The notes below the pieces were generated by a model, which worked only from the letters and a program-made list of their open reading frames with translations, did not search any database and had not been told where the DNA came from. A stretch of DNA of 64,000 nt from Akebia trifoliata. Its lineage: Eukaryota; Streptophyta; Magnoliopsida; Ranunculales; Lardizabalaceae. Of the stretch, positions 1 through 11,647 are shown piece after piece. Positions within the stretch are counted from its first letter, which is position 1. Each line of letters starts with the position of its first letter. The position numbers and the translations under genes were made by a program. The DNA lies in NCBI GenBank assembly GCA_017979445.1, contig CM030717.1:23237288-23301287 (forward strand), in the 5' to 3' direction.

Positions 1-240
1 ATGTACATTCATGTGAGGTCTACAGACTCCACCATCTATAGTTTCAATCAGACGTTGAGCTTCTACTTCTATTGCGCATCTGAAGACGACCTCATGGTGT
101 CACTTCATGTACAAGACACCGCCACTCAAAAAGAACTGTCCTACTAATCTCTGAATAGTCCTTCGATCATTTACTATGGCATCTGGTGAAAAAATTTGAC
201 CCTCTAAGAATGCTTTGATGTCTGCATACCATGATTTTTC
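1..240 (-). pseudogene. Tat-lineage Ty3/gypsy integrase N-terminus (partial, runs off the window)
   Basis: Read on the minus strand, the first 120 bases give GGVCRPHMNVH preceded by an acidic stretch rich in E, A and Q. This matches the start of the H2C2 zinc-binding segment of Ty3/gypsy integrases, usually written as EGVCGPHMNGH in Tat elements. An in-frame stop lies just upstream, so the copy is dead. The integrase core would lie to the left, outside the window. The order RT, RNase H, second RNase H, integrase from high to low coordinates is that of a minus-strand Tat pol. Confidence 0.6.
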
Positions 241-482
241 TCAGGCTCTTCAATTTCCATAGGCAATATTGGATCATCTTAAATATCGATCTCAAAATGG
301 TCAACAATGGTGTCTTCGAAGATGTTGATCATTGAAGCTAGCATGACTAATGTGTCTGCAAATTGGTTCTTAGCCCTTGGCATATAGGTGAATGAGATTC
401 GGGTGAAGTTTGAGCTTAGATCATCTAGATACTCATGATAATGATCCAGCCTTTGCTCTCAAGTCTTCCATTCTCCCATTGT

Positions 483-1300
483 CTAGTAGACTACCAGACT
501 CAAGTCTTCAAATACATTTACTTCATCTATTTCAAGGTCGATCGCTGCTTTCAACCCTACAACATATACTTCATACTCTGCTTCGTTGTTTGAACATTGG
601 AATCTTAGTTTGACTACAGTAGGGATATGAGTTCCATCTGGCTTAACCAAGACTGTCCCAATTTTGTTTCCCTTTCGATTTACTATTCCATCAAAATACA
701 TTTTTTAGCTTTTGTCTTTATTGTCGTCCTCAGTTTTGACAAACAAAATGGTTTCATCAAGAAAATTTGTCTTCAATGGCTCATAGTCGAGAAAGATTGC
801 ACTGCTAAGTGGTCAGCAATGGCTTGTCCTTTAATGACTTTTTAAATAACATAGGTGATGTCGAACTCAAATAATAGTAGTTGTCATTTTGTAGTACGTC
901 CTGTTAGTATCAATTTCTTGAAGAGATATTTCAAAGGGTCTATTTGAGCAATGAGCATGGTCGAATAACTGAGTAAGTAGTGGCATAACCGTTGTGATGC
1001 CCAGAGAAAGGCACAACACGTCCTTTTGAGAGTCGAATAGTTTATTTCATAACTTGTGAACTTCTTCCTAAGGTAGTAGATGACTTACTCTTTTCGACCA
1101 GTTTCATCATGTTGTCCCAGTACACAGCCCATGGAGTTTTCTCACATGGAGAGATACATCAGTAGAGGTCGACCGGGTGTAGGGGGAACCGAGATTGGTA
1201 GATTAAGCAGGTATTTTTTTTATCTTGTTGAAGGCTTCCTAACAGTCTTCATTCTATTCTTTCGGTTCATTCTTCTTCAGTAGTTTGAATACTGGCTCAC
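483..1300 (-). pseudogene. RNase H and second (archaeal-type) RNase H of a Tat element
   Basis: Two domains can be read on the minus strand. Near 880-1090 the frame gives YEINYSTLKRTCCAFLWASQ and later PLKYLFKKLILTGRTTKWQ, the conserved end of the first gypsy RNase H, followed by an AIADHLA-like linker near 815. At 483-701 there is an open frame with YFDGIVNRKGNKIGTVLV and CSNNEAEYEVYVVGLKAAID. It carries the D, E and NNEAEYE signatures of the additional RNase H that is diagnostic of the Tat lineage. Several stops and frame changes separate the parts. The lineage call rests on this second RNase H. Confidence 0.75.
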
Positions 1301-2110
1301 ATATTGGTGTAAGTTGTACGATGAACCGACTAATGTATAAATTCTCCTTAGGAATCCCTGATTTCTTTCTCTAATTTGGGTGGCTCCATACTTGTAATGT
1401 ACTTCATCTTAGGTGGATCGATTTCGATGCCTCTTCTACTGACAATGAAGCCCAATAGCATTCCTGACGTTGTCCCAAATGCACACTTTGTTGGATTAAG
1501 CCTTAGAATGTACTTCCTTAACCGATTAAACATCACCAGATGATCCTCGTCAAGTTTGATTTAGCTATCATGTCATCCACGTAAACTTTTATCTCCTTGT
1601 GAATCATGTCTTGGAACAAAGTAGTCATGGCTTGCTGATAAGTTGCCCCAACGTTCTTAAGACCAAATGGTATGACATTATAATGAAAAGTACCCCAAGG
1701 TGTGATGAACGCAGTCTTCTCCTAGTTTTCTTCCTCTATTTTATCTGATTGTAACCCCAGAAGCTATCCATGAATGAGAACATATCGTGCCCCGTTGTAT
1801 TATCGATCAAGGTGTCAATATGTGATACAAGAAAGTCATCTTTAGGACTGGTTCTATTCAGATCACGTTAATCAACACACATGTGTACTTTTTCATCCTT
1901 TTTTGGTACAAGAACGATGTTAGCAAGCCACTTGGGGTAGGTGGATACCACAAGAAATCTCGCTTGAAATTGCTTCATTACCTCATCCTTGACCTTAAGT
2001 GTCTATTTTGACTTTAATCTTCGTAATTTCTGCTTGATTGGCTTGCTTCCCAGTGTGATAGGTAACTTGTGGACTATTAGATCTGTGTCTAAATCAAGCA
2101 TGCCTCGATA
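1301..2110 (-). pseudogene. reverse transcriptase of the minus-strand Tat element
   Basis: The minus strand gives HKEIKVYVDDMIAKS around 1564-1610, the YVDD catalytic motif in its Tat context. It is followed by an open stretch at 1348-1536 with LNPTKCAFGTTSGMLLGFIV and KEIRDS, the standard RT thumb sequence. A segment near 1620-1660 reads GATYQQAMTTLFQDM, the usual lead-in to the motif. Stops near 1540 and 1740 break the frame, so the copy cannot make an active polyprotein. Confidence 0.8.
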
Positions 2111-2950
2111 GGACCATGCAAAGACATCTTAGTACTGTTGTAAAAAAGAAATTCATCTTTTCTTTCTGCTTAGTTGTCAATAGGACTCCGATTTTGACGA
2201 TCCGTGAGTCATCTTCGGTGCCTAAGTTTATTGAGTTTGTATCCATTATATTTGGCTGAACACCCTTTTCGTAACACTCTATGAGTTCTTTGATTTCTTT
2301 TAGAAGATATTCAATCTCTTCTTCTAACTCTTTTTCAATCCCCATGAGATCAAAGTCGAGCTCAAGGTCAAAGTAATATTCATCTCTTTCATATTTTATT
2401 CTATTACAAAGTTCATTCAACCGAGGAAATTCTTTGAAAATCTTTGGTATTTTGAAGATTTCTAATTTATTTGAATTTTGAAAGTTTTTAATTTTTATGG
2501 ATTTTGTAGATTATCTGAATTCTTGAAACAAGATAAAGAAAAATCATGCAAATTCATTAGCAACGAAGATGAGTCCCCAAAACAGTCTTGCTTTGAGAAC
2601 GAGGGCTCATTATGGTCTTCAAGCAAATGAAACTCTGTTAATGGCATTTTTTTAGAGGCCAAAGGGATTTTGGATCCCATGGCAGCCTCGTAAGTGATTG
2701 GGTATTCCTCTCAATTTTTGAAGACTTTCCCCTTCCCTGCAAGGTAATATGGTCGGGAGAGTGGCTCCCTTGATGGTTCAGATATGACCATCACTTCTGG
2801 GTGACTGTCGTCAGAGTCAAGTACCGACATTTGTAGGGTGGGTGAAATTATAACAGATCCCCAATCGATTTTGAAAGGGAACACAGATTCTTCTTCTTCT
2901 CATATTGTGATTTCCACCTTGGTGGGCTCTCTTTCTTCTTCCTCTTGACT
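2111..2950 (-). pseudogene. protease-to-RT linker of the same Tat pol
   Basis: An open frame at 2094-2420 contains a run of E and K followed by NLGTEDDSRIVKIGVLL, matching the acidic NLGTEE...VKIG segment that sits just before RT in plant Tat/gypsy polyproteins. Upstream at 2495-2680 the frame includes YEAAMGSKIPLASKKMPLTE and then low-complexity sequence. No protease active site or gag zinc knuckle was found further right; the element is cut off near 3060 where a tandem repeat begins. Confidence 0.55.
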
Positions 2951-3059
2951 CCATTCGGAATTCTCTTTGAACAGGATGTCCATACCATCCATGAAAGACT
3001 ATGGAGACTCAATAAATGAGTCTTCTTGTACTTGAATTAGGCTCGATACGACCCTCTAA

Positions 3060-4110
3060 GATTTTTCTAAAATTTTGCTCAGATCCTCTTAAATTTTAAT
3101 TAGATTTTTGCTCAGACCCTCTAAGATTTATCTCATATTTATTTCAGATTTTTCTCAATTTTTACTCAAATTTTCTTCAAACCCTCTGAAATTTATCTCA
3201 GATTTTGCTCAGTTTTTGCTTAGACACCTTCTGAGATTTTTGTTCGATTTTACTCAGTTTTTGCTCAGACCCTCTCATATTTTTCTCAAATTTTGCTCGG
3301 ACCCTCTTAGATTTATTTCAAATTTTGCTAGGATTTTACTTAGACCCTCTAAATTTTTTCTTAGATTTTACTCAGATCCTCTAAGATTTTTCTTAGATTT
3401 TGCTAAGACCCTCTGAGATTTTTCTCAGATTTTACTTACACACTTTGAGATTTATCTCAGATTTTGCTCAGTTTTTGTTTAGACCCTTTGAGATTTATCT
3501 TAGATTTATTTTAGTTTTTAATCAAAATTTCCTCTGAAATTTATCTCAGATTTTTCTTAGACCCTCTGAGATGTTTATAAGATTTTACTCAATTTTTGCT
3601 CAAACTTTCTGAGATTTATCTTAGATTTTGCTTAGACCCTCTCAGAATTTTCTCAGATTTTGCTCAAACCCTTTGGGATTTATTTTAGATTTTGCTTAGA
3701 CTAAGATTTTTCTCAGATTTTACTCAGACCCTTTGAGATTTTTTTCAAATTTTGCTCAGGCCCTCTGAGATTTTTCTCAAATCCTCTAAGATTTATCTTA
3801 AATTTTGCTCAGACCCTCTGAGATTTATTTCAGATTTTGCTCAGATCCTCTGAGATTTTTCTTAGATTTTGCTCAAACCTTTTGAGATTTATCTAAGATT
3901 TTGCTCAAACCCTCTGAGATTTATCTCTAAGTTTTGCTAAGATTTTGCTTAGAGCCTCTAAGATTTATCTCAGATTTTCCTCAGACCCTCTAAGATTTAT
4001 CTCAGATTTATTTCATATTTTGCTTAGATTTTTCTCAGGCCCTCTGAGATTTATCTCATATTTTGCTCAAACCCTTTGAGATTTTCTTAGATTTTGCTAA
4101 TTTTTTTAAT
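3060..4110. repeat. 32-bp minisatellite with an internal palindrome
   Basis: About 30 degenerate copies of a 32-base unit. Typical units start at 3829, 3861 and 3893, with single-base length changes elsewhere. Each unit holds CTCAGACCCTCTGAG, a perfect 6-bp inverted repeat around CCC, followed by a T-rich half with a second CTCAGA-like motif. The period is not a multiple of three and the open frame across it (3108-3416, plus strand) is only a by-product. Tat/Ogre elements are known for tandem repeats in their 3' untranslated region; since the LTR to the right reads in the plus direction, this array could be such a tract. Confidence 0.85.
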
Positions 4111-4390
4111 CAGAGATTTCTCAGATTTACTTTCACTTTACTCAGACCTTGTTCAGATTTTACCTAGATTTTTCTTGAAGATCTTTTGCTCAGTTATCTC
4201 ACTTAGTTTTGCATTTTTTTTTAAAGATCGTTATCCTCTCATCATGAATGTGCAAAATGGAGGCGCAGCTCTTCAAAATCATCATTACACAATTGTACAC
4301 ACGTGCACATTTGTTTCATTTGCATTAGTCAAGAAAAATTTTCTAAAATTCAAGGATCTGACGCTGTTAGTAAGAGCTCACACTTGAAAA
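4111..4390. other. non-coding spacer
   Basis: Sequence between the minisatellite and the LTR-like region. It keeps traces of the repeat at its left edge and then becomes unique. No gene or repeat was recognised. Confidence 0.4.
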
Positions 4391-6020
4391 CCTGACAACT
4401 TTTACTCCGAGGAGAGTGTTACCCTTAAAGATCCGAACGTCCTGATAAATTGCTAAATCAAACTACAAAATGAATTATCACTAACTTTGGCATTCGTATA
4501 TTGCACTATCTACCAAAGTAGATTTGCTATCCAGTTTGCTTCAACCCTTTGCCAAAGAGGGGCATCTGCAAACATCACATTTTCACACTCGCCCGATTAA
4601 TTAACTCATCAACTCGATTGTGGCAATTCCCGATGATGGATGAATATTTCAATGTTTTTTATTTGCTAATAGATGTGTTTTCAAAGTTCGAATGAGATAT
4701 TTCAAGTAAGCAAAATTTTAGAAATAATGTTCTGCTAGGAAAATATGACTCAAAAATATAGAAATCGTTATTTTGAGACAAAAAGAAGTTTTACGAGGAA
4801 AAAAATCATAAAAAATAATCAAATTATCAAAATACCCCTGACATAAAACATCCTTAGAGTCTATATTATACTTAAGAAAACCCTTTCGAACATATAAAAC
4901 AACAAATTAAAATTAGATAAACTGTTTCGTCAATTTCTACAAAATTTGATAAAATTACGAAAATACCCCTCATAGGGTCCACGATTATTTCATAGTAAAA
5001 ACCCATAAATGATACAAATCGATACACTCATTGATTTCTTAATGAAAAACTGATTTCAAAATATTTCAAAACATTGAAAAAAACCTCTAAACGTAAAAGG
5101 GTAAAACGGTAATTAAAATATTAATTAACATAAAATGAAATCTTAATAAATTAAATTAAAATTTTTTAACAAATAAAATCAATTAATTAAGCTCATGGGG
5201 TCAAATTTTAAGTGGTGGCTCACATGATATTTAATAAAAAACTTTCCACCAGGGGTCCCAAATAATTAAAAATATAATTTAATAAAGAACCCTCTATTAT
5301 AGGATTTTTCAAAAATTAAAAATTCTCAATCTACATAAGTCAAAGTTCAAAATTCAAATAAAACATAATTGAATCCTAATTTAAACAAATCTTATCTCTA
5401 AGAGACCAAATCTAAACCCTAATCTCCCAAAAAAACTCTTTAAAAAGGAGCCTCCACTACCTAAATTCGTAGGTCAAGAAAAATCTTAAGAAAGAGAGGC
5501 CAAAAACTTTCCAAGACTTCCCAAAACCTTAAATTTAAAGTCCCAAATCCATACCTAATACCTAAATCCTATTTTTTCATCTAAAAAATATCAAAAAATT
5601 CTTAAAACACTCCGAAAAACTAAAAAATATTCAGGTCTAGGAGAAAAAAATCTCATTTTGGAAATCAGAAGCAAATCTAGCAACTGAGACAAAAGAGAGA
5701 AGATTCATATGAGGAACGTTCTCCACCAGTTTCTGAGAGAATCGACTGTCCCAATCACTTACGTAAAGAAGGTAATTTTTTATTTTAATTTTTAAGTCAT
5801 TTTTTCTTTCAATGTAAAATTCTTGAGAAAAACAGAAATCGGTGTTCGTCAGGCAGAATTGGTACCTAACACCTTCTAATCTCGTAACGTGATTCCTGAA
5901 CCCATAAGTTCTTTTTTTTTGTGATTCCGTTTAGAGTCAATTTTTTGTTCCTAGACCATAAAACTAAGTAGCAACTTTCAAAAAAATAAAAACAGATCCA
6001 CACCCGCGGATCAAAGGTGC
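4391..6020 (+). mobile_element. Tat-type LTR, plus orientation (boundaries approximate)
   Basis: AT-rich DNA with the hallmarks of Tat/Ogre LTRs read on the plus strand: repeated AAAATACCCCT motifs near 4835 and 4965, a TATA-like TTTAAAAAGGAGCC near 5433, and the end signature GGTACCTAACACCTTC at about 5862 followed by AGTAGCAACT near 5970. The same signature recurs at about 60820-61000, in the LTR copies at the right of the window. No TG...CA ends or target duplication could be fixed. Its orientation is opposite to the pol at 1-2950, so it is probably a different element. Confidence 0.5.
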
Positions 6021-6504
6021 TTTCACTTCCACATGGCCACTAATGTAAGGTAAATATAAATAAAAAGGACATGCGTCTTGTCTTCAAAGTAGACGAAAAG
6101 AAAAATAAGAAAGAAATAAAAAAGAGGCAAGAAAATTCAGTTAACATACAAGTATAAACTGTGAATGGCTAAAAATATAAAAAAAATTAAAAAAGTTTAA
6201 AATTAGAATTTTCAATCCTGGGCTCGACTAGCATCTCGAAGGCCAAGAGAAAGCTGAAAGAATAACATGCTTGATAGTTCTAACAAAAATGGTAGTTTAG
6301 GAAAGGAATAAGGGAATCCCCCATTTCAACCTATTTTAGCTAAGTTTTGAGCATTTTTATCTTTTCTTTTTTAAACTTGGCCATAGCCTACAGTTCTACC
6401 CAAATAAAATTCTTATCTAATTAGGTCAAAATTCAAAGGTAAGATCCAAAGATCAACTGGTTGGTGATGACGAAATTTAGATGCCGTTTGACAATTGAAA
6501 ATTT
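6021..6504 (+). other. possible Tat 5' leader interrupted by the Athila insertion
   Basis: Non-coding sequence after the LTR-like region, ending in GACAATTGAAAATTT where the Athila LTR begins. Its CATAGCCTACAGTTCTACC and ATCTAATTAGGTCAAAATTC stretches resemble leaders seen between LTR and gag in Tat elements. The five bases before the Athila LTR are AATTT. No open frame is present. The assignment is an inference. Confidence 0.35.
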
Positions 6505-7253
6505 TGCAAATTGATTATATTTACTCTTAATTTGTGGTGATTAATTAATGTTAATTTGGCCTAATTAGTTGAATTTTTTTTCTTGTGAGTCTTGGAGGTT
6601 CAAAATGAGATAAAACGACTAAATATAAAAAAATTTGTGAATAAAACATGTAAAAGGGTGGAGGAGCAATTATGAGACAAATTAAAAGAAGGGCTAAAGA
6701 AATAAAGAAATGTTTTCAAAAAATGAAAATCTCTACACATTCTCTTATGTAAAAAAATAAAATTCTCTCATATTTTGTCTTATTCTAAAAGATCTTATAC
6801 ATCTCTCCATATTTTTTTTATTTCTATTTCTCTCTATGTTTTCTCCACATGTTAAATTTTCTCTCCTCTTATATCTCTCACCTTCTATTTTAATTGATTT
6901 CTATTTTTCTTTATTCTCTTAACATTATTTATTTTCTCTATACTTCTAATTATCTTCTTCTTCTTCTCCAATTTTCCTCTCTAATCTCTCTTATTCTTTA
7001 ATTTCTTTTTAATTTACTTTTTTTAATTTTTTTATTCAATAATTTGGATGGACTCGTCCATACAGATTGTTATCTAAAATCCTAGTTAGGGTTAAGGTTG
7101 AAACTCGAAGATTGTAAGTTTGTTTCGATCAAACAATGATGGATTAATGTTTATATTATTTTGAATTGATTTAAAGTAAATTAATTATTTTTATTTATTC
7201 CTATATCTATAAATTCTTTTTAAATTTTTTTCTACGATAATCACATTCTGGGA
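6505..7253 (+). mobile_element. Athila LTR, truncated at its 3' part (left member of tandem)
   Basis: It begins TGCAAATTGATTATATTT and matches the LTR at 11648 almost base for base for about 740 bases, including a pyrimidine-rich TCTCTC tract. The match stops near 7250, where the sequence jumps directly into reverse transcriptase. About 470 bases of LTR end, the primer binding site, gag and protease are therefore missing here. Confidence 0.8.
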
Positions 7254-8290
7254 AATCATAAGGAAGTTATAAGATGGACCACTGCAAATATCAAAAGAAT
7301 TAATCCTGCGATATGTACCCATAGAATTAATTTAGAAGACCAAGTCAAACCATTTCGAGAGATGCAATGTAGGCTAAATCCTAACATGAAAGAGATGGTT
7401 AAAGTTGAAGTTCTCAAACTTTTAGATGTGTGTATTATTTACCTCATCTCTAATAGTAGGTAAGTAAGTCCAATACAAGCAATTCCTAATAAATCTGGGT
7501 TAATGTAGTCCGAAACTCTGATGATATACCTGTTCCAACTAGAGTTACTATTGGTTGGAAGATGTGTATAGACTACAAAAAACTTAATGCTATTATTAGG
7601 AAAGATTACTTCCTGTTATTATTTATAAACCAAATGTTAGAAAGATTAGCGGGATACCCTTGCTATTGATTCCTAGATGGTTATTTAAGATATAACCAAA
7701 TCGAAATTGCCCTTGAAGATCAAGAGAAAACCACTTTACATGTCCCTTTGGAATTTTTGCCTTCAAGCAAATGACATTCAGATTATGTAACGTTCCCACA
7801 ACTTTTTAATAATGCATGCTTAATATATTTTTATATAATTGAATGGTTTTTGAAAGTCTTCATAGATGATTTCTCTATATCTAATTCATCTTTTAATGAA
7901 TGTTTATACTTTATACCATCTTGAACTTGTTTTAATTTATTGTGAAGAAAAGAATCTCATTTTAAATTAGGAAAAATGTCATTTTATGGTATCAGAAGGG
8001 ATTGATCTTGGACATATTATTTCTCGTGATGAAATCAAGGTAGATAAGGCGAAAGTTAACCTCATTGTTAATTTATCGGTCCTTAAAAATATTAAAGAAA
8101 TTAAATCATTTTTCAATCATGCAAGATTTTAGAGAAGATTCATAAAGGATTTCAATTTCATATCTAGACCATTATTTAATCTTTTAACAAAAGAGAATTC
8201 ACTTGAGTGGAACGAATCATGCTAATTAGTTTTTGATAAGCTAAAGGGTATGTTGATCTCCCCATCTATATTTTAACCACCCCAATTAGA
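7254..8290 (+). pseudogene. Athila-1 reverse transcriptase
   Basis: Translation starts with LGNHKEVIRWTTANIKRINP and passes through RLNPNMKEMVKVEVLKLLD, the Athila form of the RT N-terminus. Further on are WKMCIDYKKLN, LERLAGYP and a FLDGYLRYNQI segment, then VFIDDFSIS at 7856-7882, the catalytic box in its Athila variant with F in place of Y. Stops and frame changes occur near 7500, 7668 and 7780. Compared with the second copy at 15490-16385 it shares the same domain order and many substitutions. Confidence 0.8.
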
Positions 8291-8660
8291 ATTCTCCTTT
8301 TGAAATATGTGTGACGCAAGTAATTATGTTGTAGGGGTGTTATTAGGACAAAGAAAAAATCGAAAGCCTTATGTTATCTACTATGAAAGTAAGACTCTGA
8401 ATAATACCCAAATTAATTACTCAACTATAGAAAAAGAATTATTGGCTATAGTTTTTGCCTTGGACAAATTCAGATCTTATCTCATAAGATCCAAAACATT
8501 AATTTATACTGATCATACTGCACTAAGTATTTTCTTTCCAAAAAGGATGCTAAATCGTAATTTATTCTTTAGATTCTTCTATTTCAAGAATTTGACTTAG
8601 AAATTAAAGATAAAAAGGGAGTAGATAATGTAGTATCTGACCATTTATTTTGTCTTGTTA
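8291..8660 (+). pseudogene. Athila-1 RNase H
   Basis: An open frame from 8307 to 8600 encodes CDASNYVVGVLLGQRKNRKP, then YYESKTLN and INYSTIEKELLAIVFALDKF, the standard RNase H of Ty3/gypsy elements with its D, E and D residues. A frame change at the end leads into EFDLEIKDKKGVDNVVSDHL, the usual closing segment before integrase. The parallel domain in the second internal region is at 16386-16870. Confidence 0.85.
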
Positions 8661-8779
8661 TCTTGGATTCCATGGAAAATATGTCCATCAAATAATCATT
8701 CCTCGATGAATAACTTTTTCATATTTCCCAATCACCTTAGTATGTAGATATTGCAAATTATCTTGTTACAGGTAAAATT

Positions 8780-9480
8780 CCTACCTATTGAAAACAACAA
8801 GATAAAAACAAATTCATCACCAAGGTAAGAAAATGCTTTTGGGATGATCCTTATTTATTTAAGTATTGTCCTGATCAAAAAATTAGGACATGTGTGTCAA
8901 ATAATGAACAATTGGGTATTATTTCCTTTTGTCATTCCCATACTTGTGGTGGTCATTTTTCAGTCAAGAAAAATATTTACAAAAGTTTGCAATATGATAT
9001 TTTATTGGCTAATTAGTTTAGGGATACTCATGCATTTTGTAAGGCTTGTGAGCATTGTCATAAATTGGGAGGAATATCCCATAGAAAGATGATGCGTTTA
9101 AATCCTATTATTATAATTGAAGTGTTTGACTGTTGGGCATCCATTTCATGGGGCCATTTTCCCCATCTTTTGGATATGTTTATATTTTAGTAGGTGTTGA
9201 TTATGTTTTCAAATGGATCGAGGTGGTTCCATGTAGAAAAAATGATTATAAAACTATTTTAAAATTTTTAAAAGAAAATATTTTGTTAAGATTTGGAATG
9301 CCCTGAACCATTATAAGTGATAGAGATACACACTTTTATAATAAATCTTTTGAGGTCTTAATGAAAAAATATGGGATCACCCATAAAGTGGCAACACCCT
9401 ATCACCCACAAACGAGTGGACAAATAGAGGTCTCCATTTGTGAAGTAAAAAATATTTGATAAAAAATGATGAATCCAGAT
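8780..9480 (+). pseudogene. Athila-1 integrase: zinc-binding domain and core
   Basis: The zinc domain reads CHSHTCGGHFSVKKN and, about 20 residues on, FCKACEHCHKLG, fitting HHCC-type Athila integrases. The core follows with EVFDCW, VDYVFKWIEVVPCRKNDYK, then ISDRDTHFYNKSFE and YHPQTSGQIEVS. The D of SDRD and the E of QIEVS are the second and third catalytic positions and are kept. Stops lie near 9008 and 9305, so function is lost. Confidence 0.8.
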
Positions 9481-10030
9481 CATAGGGATTGATCTTTACG
9501 ACTAGTCGATGCGCTTTGTGTTTATCGTACAACTTTTAAAATTCTGATTGGAATATCCCCATATCGACTTGTTTTTAGTAAAGCTTGTGACTTGCCAATG
9601 AAATTGGAGTATAGAGCATACTAGGAAATAAAGAGATTTAATTTTAATTTTGACAAAGCTAGCTTGCTTAGGAAGCTTTAACTCAATGAGTTGGAAGAGA
9701 TCTGAAATGATGCTTGCTAGAAGGAGAAAATGAAGGTATTTCAAGATAAAAATATTTTGAGAAAAACTTTTGAACATTTACAAAAAATTCTCCTTTATAA
9801 TTCTAGACTCCGCTTGTTCTCTAGAATATTGAAATCTCATTGGACATATCCTTTTATTGTTAAAATTATTTATCCGTATGAGACTGTAGAGATCGAAAAT
9901 CCAGATAATGGTAATGCTTTTAAACTTAATAAACAATATTTGAAATCATTCAGAGAAAATTTCAACCCAGAAGTTGAGTCCATAACTCTGGAAGATCCTG
10001 TTACCAAAATTGATTCCTCCTATCACTTGA
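9481..10030 (+). pseudogene. Athila-1 integrase C-terminal region
   Basis: After LRLVDALCVYRTTFKILIGI and a KACDLPMKLEYRAY-like segment, an open frame from 9730 gives FQDKNILRKTFEHLQKILLY, SHWTYPFIVKIIYPYETVEI and LNKQYLKSFRENFNPEVESI. This is the Athila-specific integrase tail. It ends in a microsatellite. The equivalent tail of the second copy is at 43647-44245, and the two are readily alignable. Confidence 0.75.
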
Positions 10031-10047
10031 GGTCTCTGTGTACATTT

Positions 10048-10101
<54 letters not shown>
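10048..10101. repeat. (AT)n microsatellite
   Basis: About 25 uninterrupted AT units directly after the Athila-1 integrase tail, grading into a T-rich tract. The matching place in the second copy (about 44275) has only a short T-run, so the expansion is private to this copy. Confidence 0.95.
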
Positions 10102-10104
<3 letters not shown>

Positions 10105-11647
10105 TTATTTTTTTTTATCAGTTTTTTTTTTTAGTTTTTATATGCTAGTTCATTTCATATCCCTATATATTATTTATTAATCATATTTTCTTGATGTGTT
10201 ATTCACCATGTTTTTCTTTAAAACATTGAGGATAATGTTCGATTTAGGTTGGGGGTGTATGCACATATACATTTGTAGAAATAATTTCTATTAATAGTAT
10301 TGATCACTGCATTCCTCCAAAAATAATATTGTTCATGCTTGCATAATATTTATTTAAATATTAGATTCTGAATGAAAAGACACATAGTGAAAAAATTTAA
10401 TGAGTTAAATTCTATTTATTTTTAGAGATTAGTCCATTTTACCAATTTTAAATTAAGAGATTTTAAAATAGTTGAACTTTTGAAACTTTCACTACACATC
10501 TGACAATTTCTAGAGTTTAGGTTGATTTTAGTAGTAGTTAAACTACTGATTGCTTAAGATGTTAGGAGAAACCAAATCTGATGAACTATGGCTGACTTGT
10601 TCACTTGGTTGGCTGTGAAAAAAAGAAAAATAGAACTAGATATTATTACATTATGAACAACAACCAATGAATTAGACCAGGTACTTTGAAAATGGGTACG
10701 GATTGTTAAAGTTTGAAAAAAAAAAGTGAATTGAAGAAAAAATATTGAAAAGAGAAAAAAAATTGTTGAAACTAAAAAAAAAAGTAATGAAAGTGTGAAG
10801 TGTAGTTGTTGGAAAATGTGGGGTATAAAAGATGTCATTGTAAAAAATCAAATAAACTAGAATATCACAGATAAAGTCCACGAGATATTAGGGTGAACAT
10901 CCACAACTTTTGTGATCCTGAACAGTTTAGGTTAATCTAACCATTTCTTTTGTGAGTACAAGTTTAATTATACTTTAAGAGATCAAATCTTTAGTTATTT
11001 GTCAAACGTCACATGAACTCAAGGTTAAATTATTTTAGAATTTTCTAATGGTGGATTAGTAATTTGGACTCTAAATTAAATGTTAGAATTTTTTACTAAA
11101 AAAAAATTACACTATCTTGTGCCATAATAATTCTGAGTTCGATTTTTGATTAATTGATTCATGCAACATTTGAAGTTGATTTCTGAACAAATTAAATACT
11201 TTAGAAAGATAGGGGATTGTTGGTCATGCTTTACAGTGATTTCTAATTTATATTATTCTAATCTAAGTTGAATTCATTGTCATGATTTGGTAGTACCATT
11301 GAGGAATTGAATTAGAATAATTTTTAGTTTTTTTTTTCTTTTTACCATTTTGTTTGGCTGAAGACATTAAATTTAACACTTCTTGGAAGATAACCCATTG
11401 CTTATGAGGAGCTTTAAACTATAATCTTACATGATAGACCTGATGAATTGAATTTTGTGGGTATATTCACTGTAAACCCTTATGAGTCAAACTCGTCCAC
11501 TAGGGTAACCTAGGGGTTTAAGGACTTGTTGTATACACTAAATATAATCGAGTTGCCTACGGAAATGTACTTTATTTATTTATTTCTATTTTATTTTAAT
11601 CGCTTCTTTTTCTTGAGGACTAGCAAAATACTAGTTGGGGTGAATTA
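10102..11647 (+). other. Athila-1 3' non-coding region with polypurine tract
   Basis: A long region between integrase and the shared LTR with no credible open frame, aligned along its length with 44246-45732 of the second copy. Athila elements carry an env-like region here, but I could not read one. A G-rich TTTAGGTTGGGGGTGTATG lies at 10244-10262. The polypurine tract proper is probably AGTTGGGGTGAA at 11633-11644, three bases before the LTR. Confidence 0.6.

Noticed and set aside
3108..3416. Plus-strand open frame of 102 codons
   Set aside because: It is the translation of a 32-bp minisatellite; the unit is not a multiple of three and the protein is only an F/L/S repeat.
3060..4110. CRISPR-like array
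   Set aside because: Tandem units have no unique spacers and the context is plant repeat DNA.
1..6504. A single Tat element covering pol, minisatellite and LTR
   Set aside because: The pol reads on the minus strand while the LTR end signature reads on the plus strand, so they cannot be one intact element.
10102..11647. Athila env-like gene
   Set aside because: The region is in the right place, but no frame longer than about 95 codons and no transmembrane pattern could be read.
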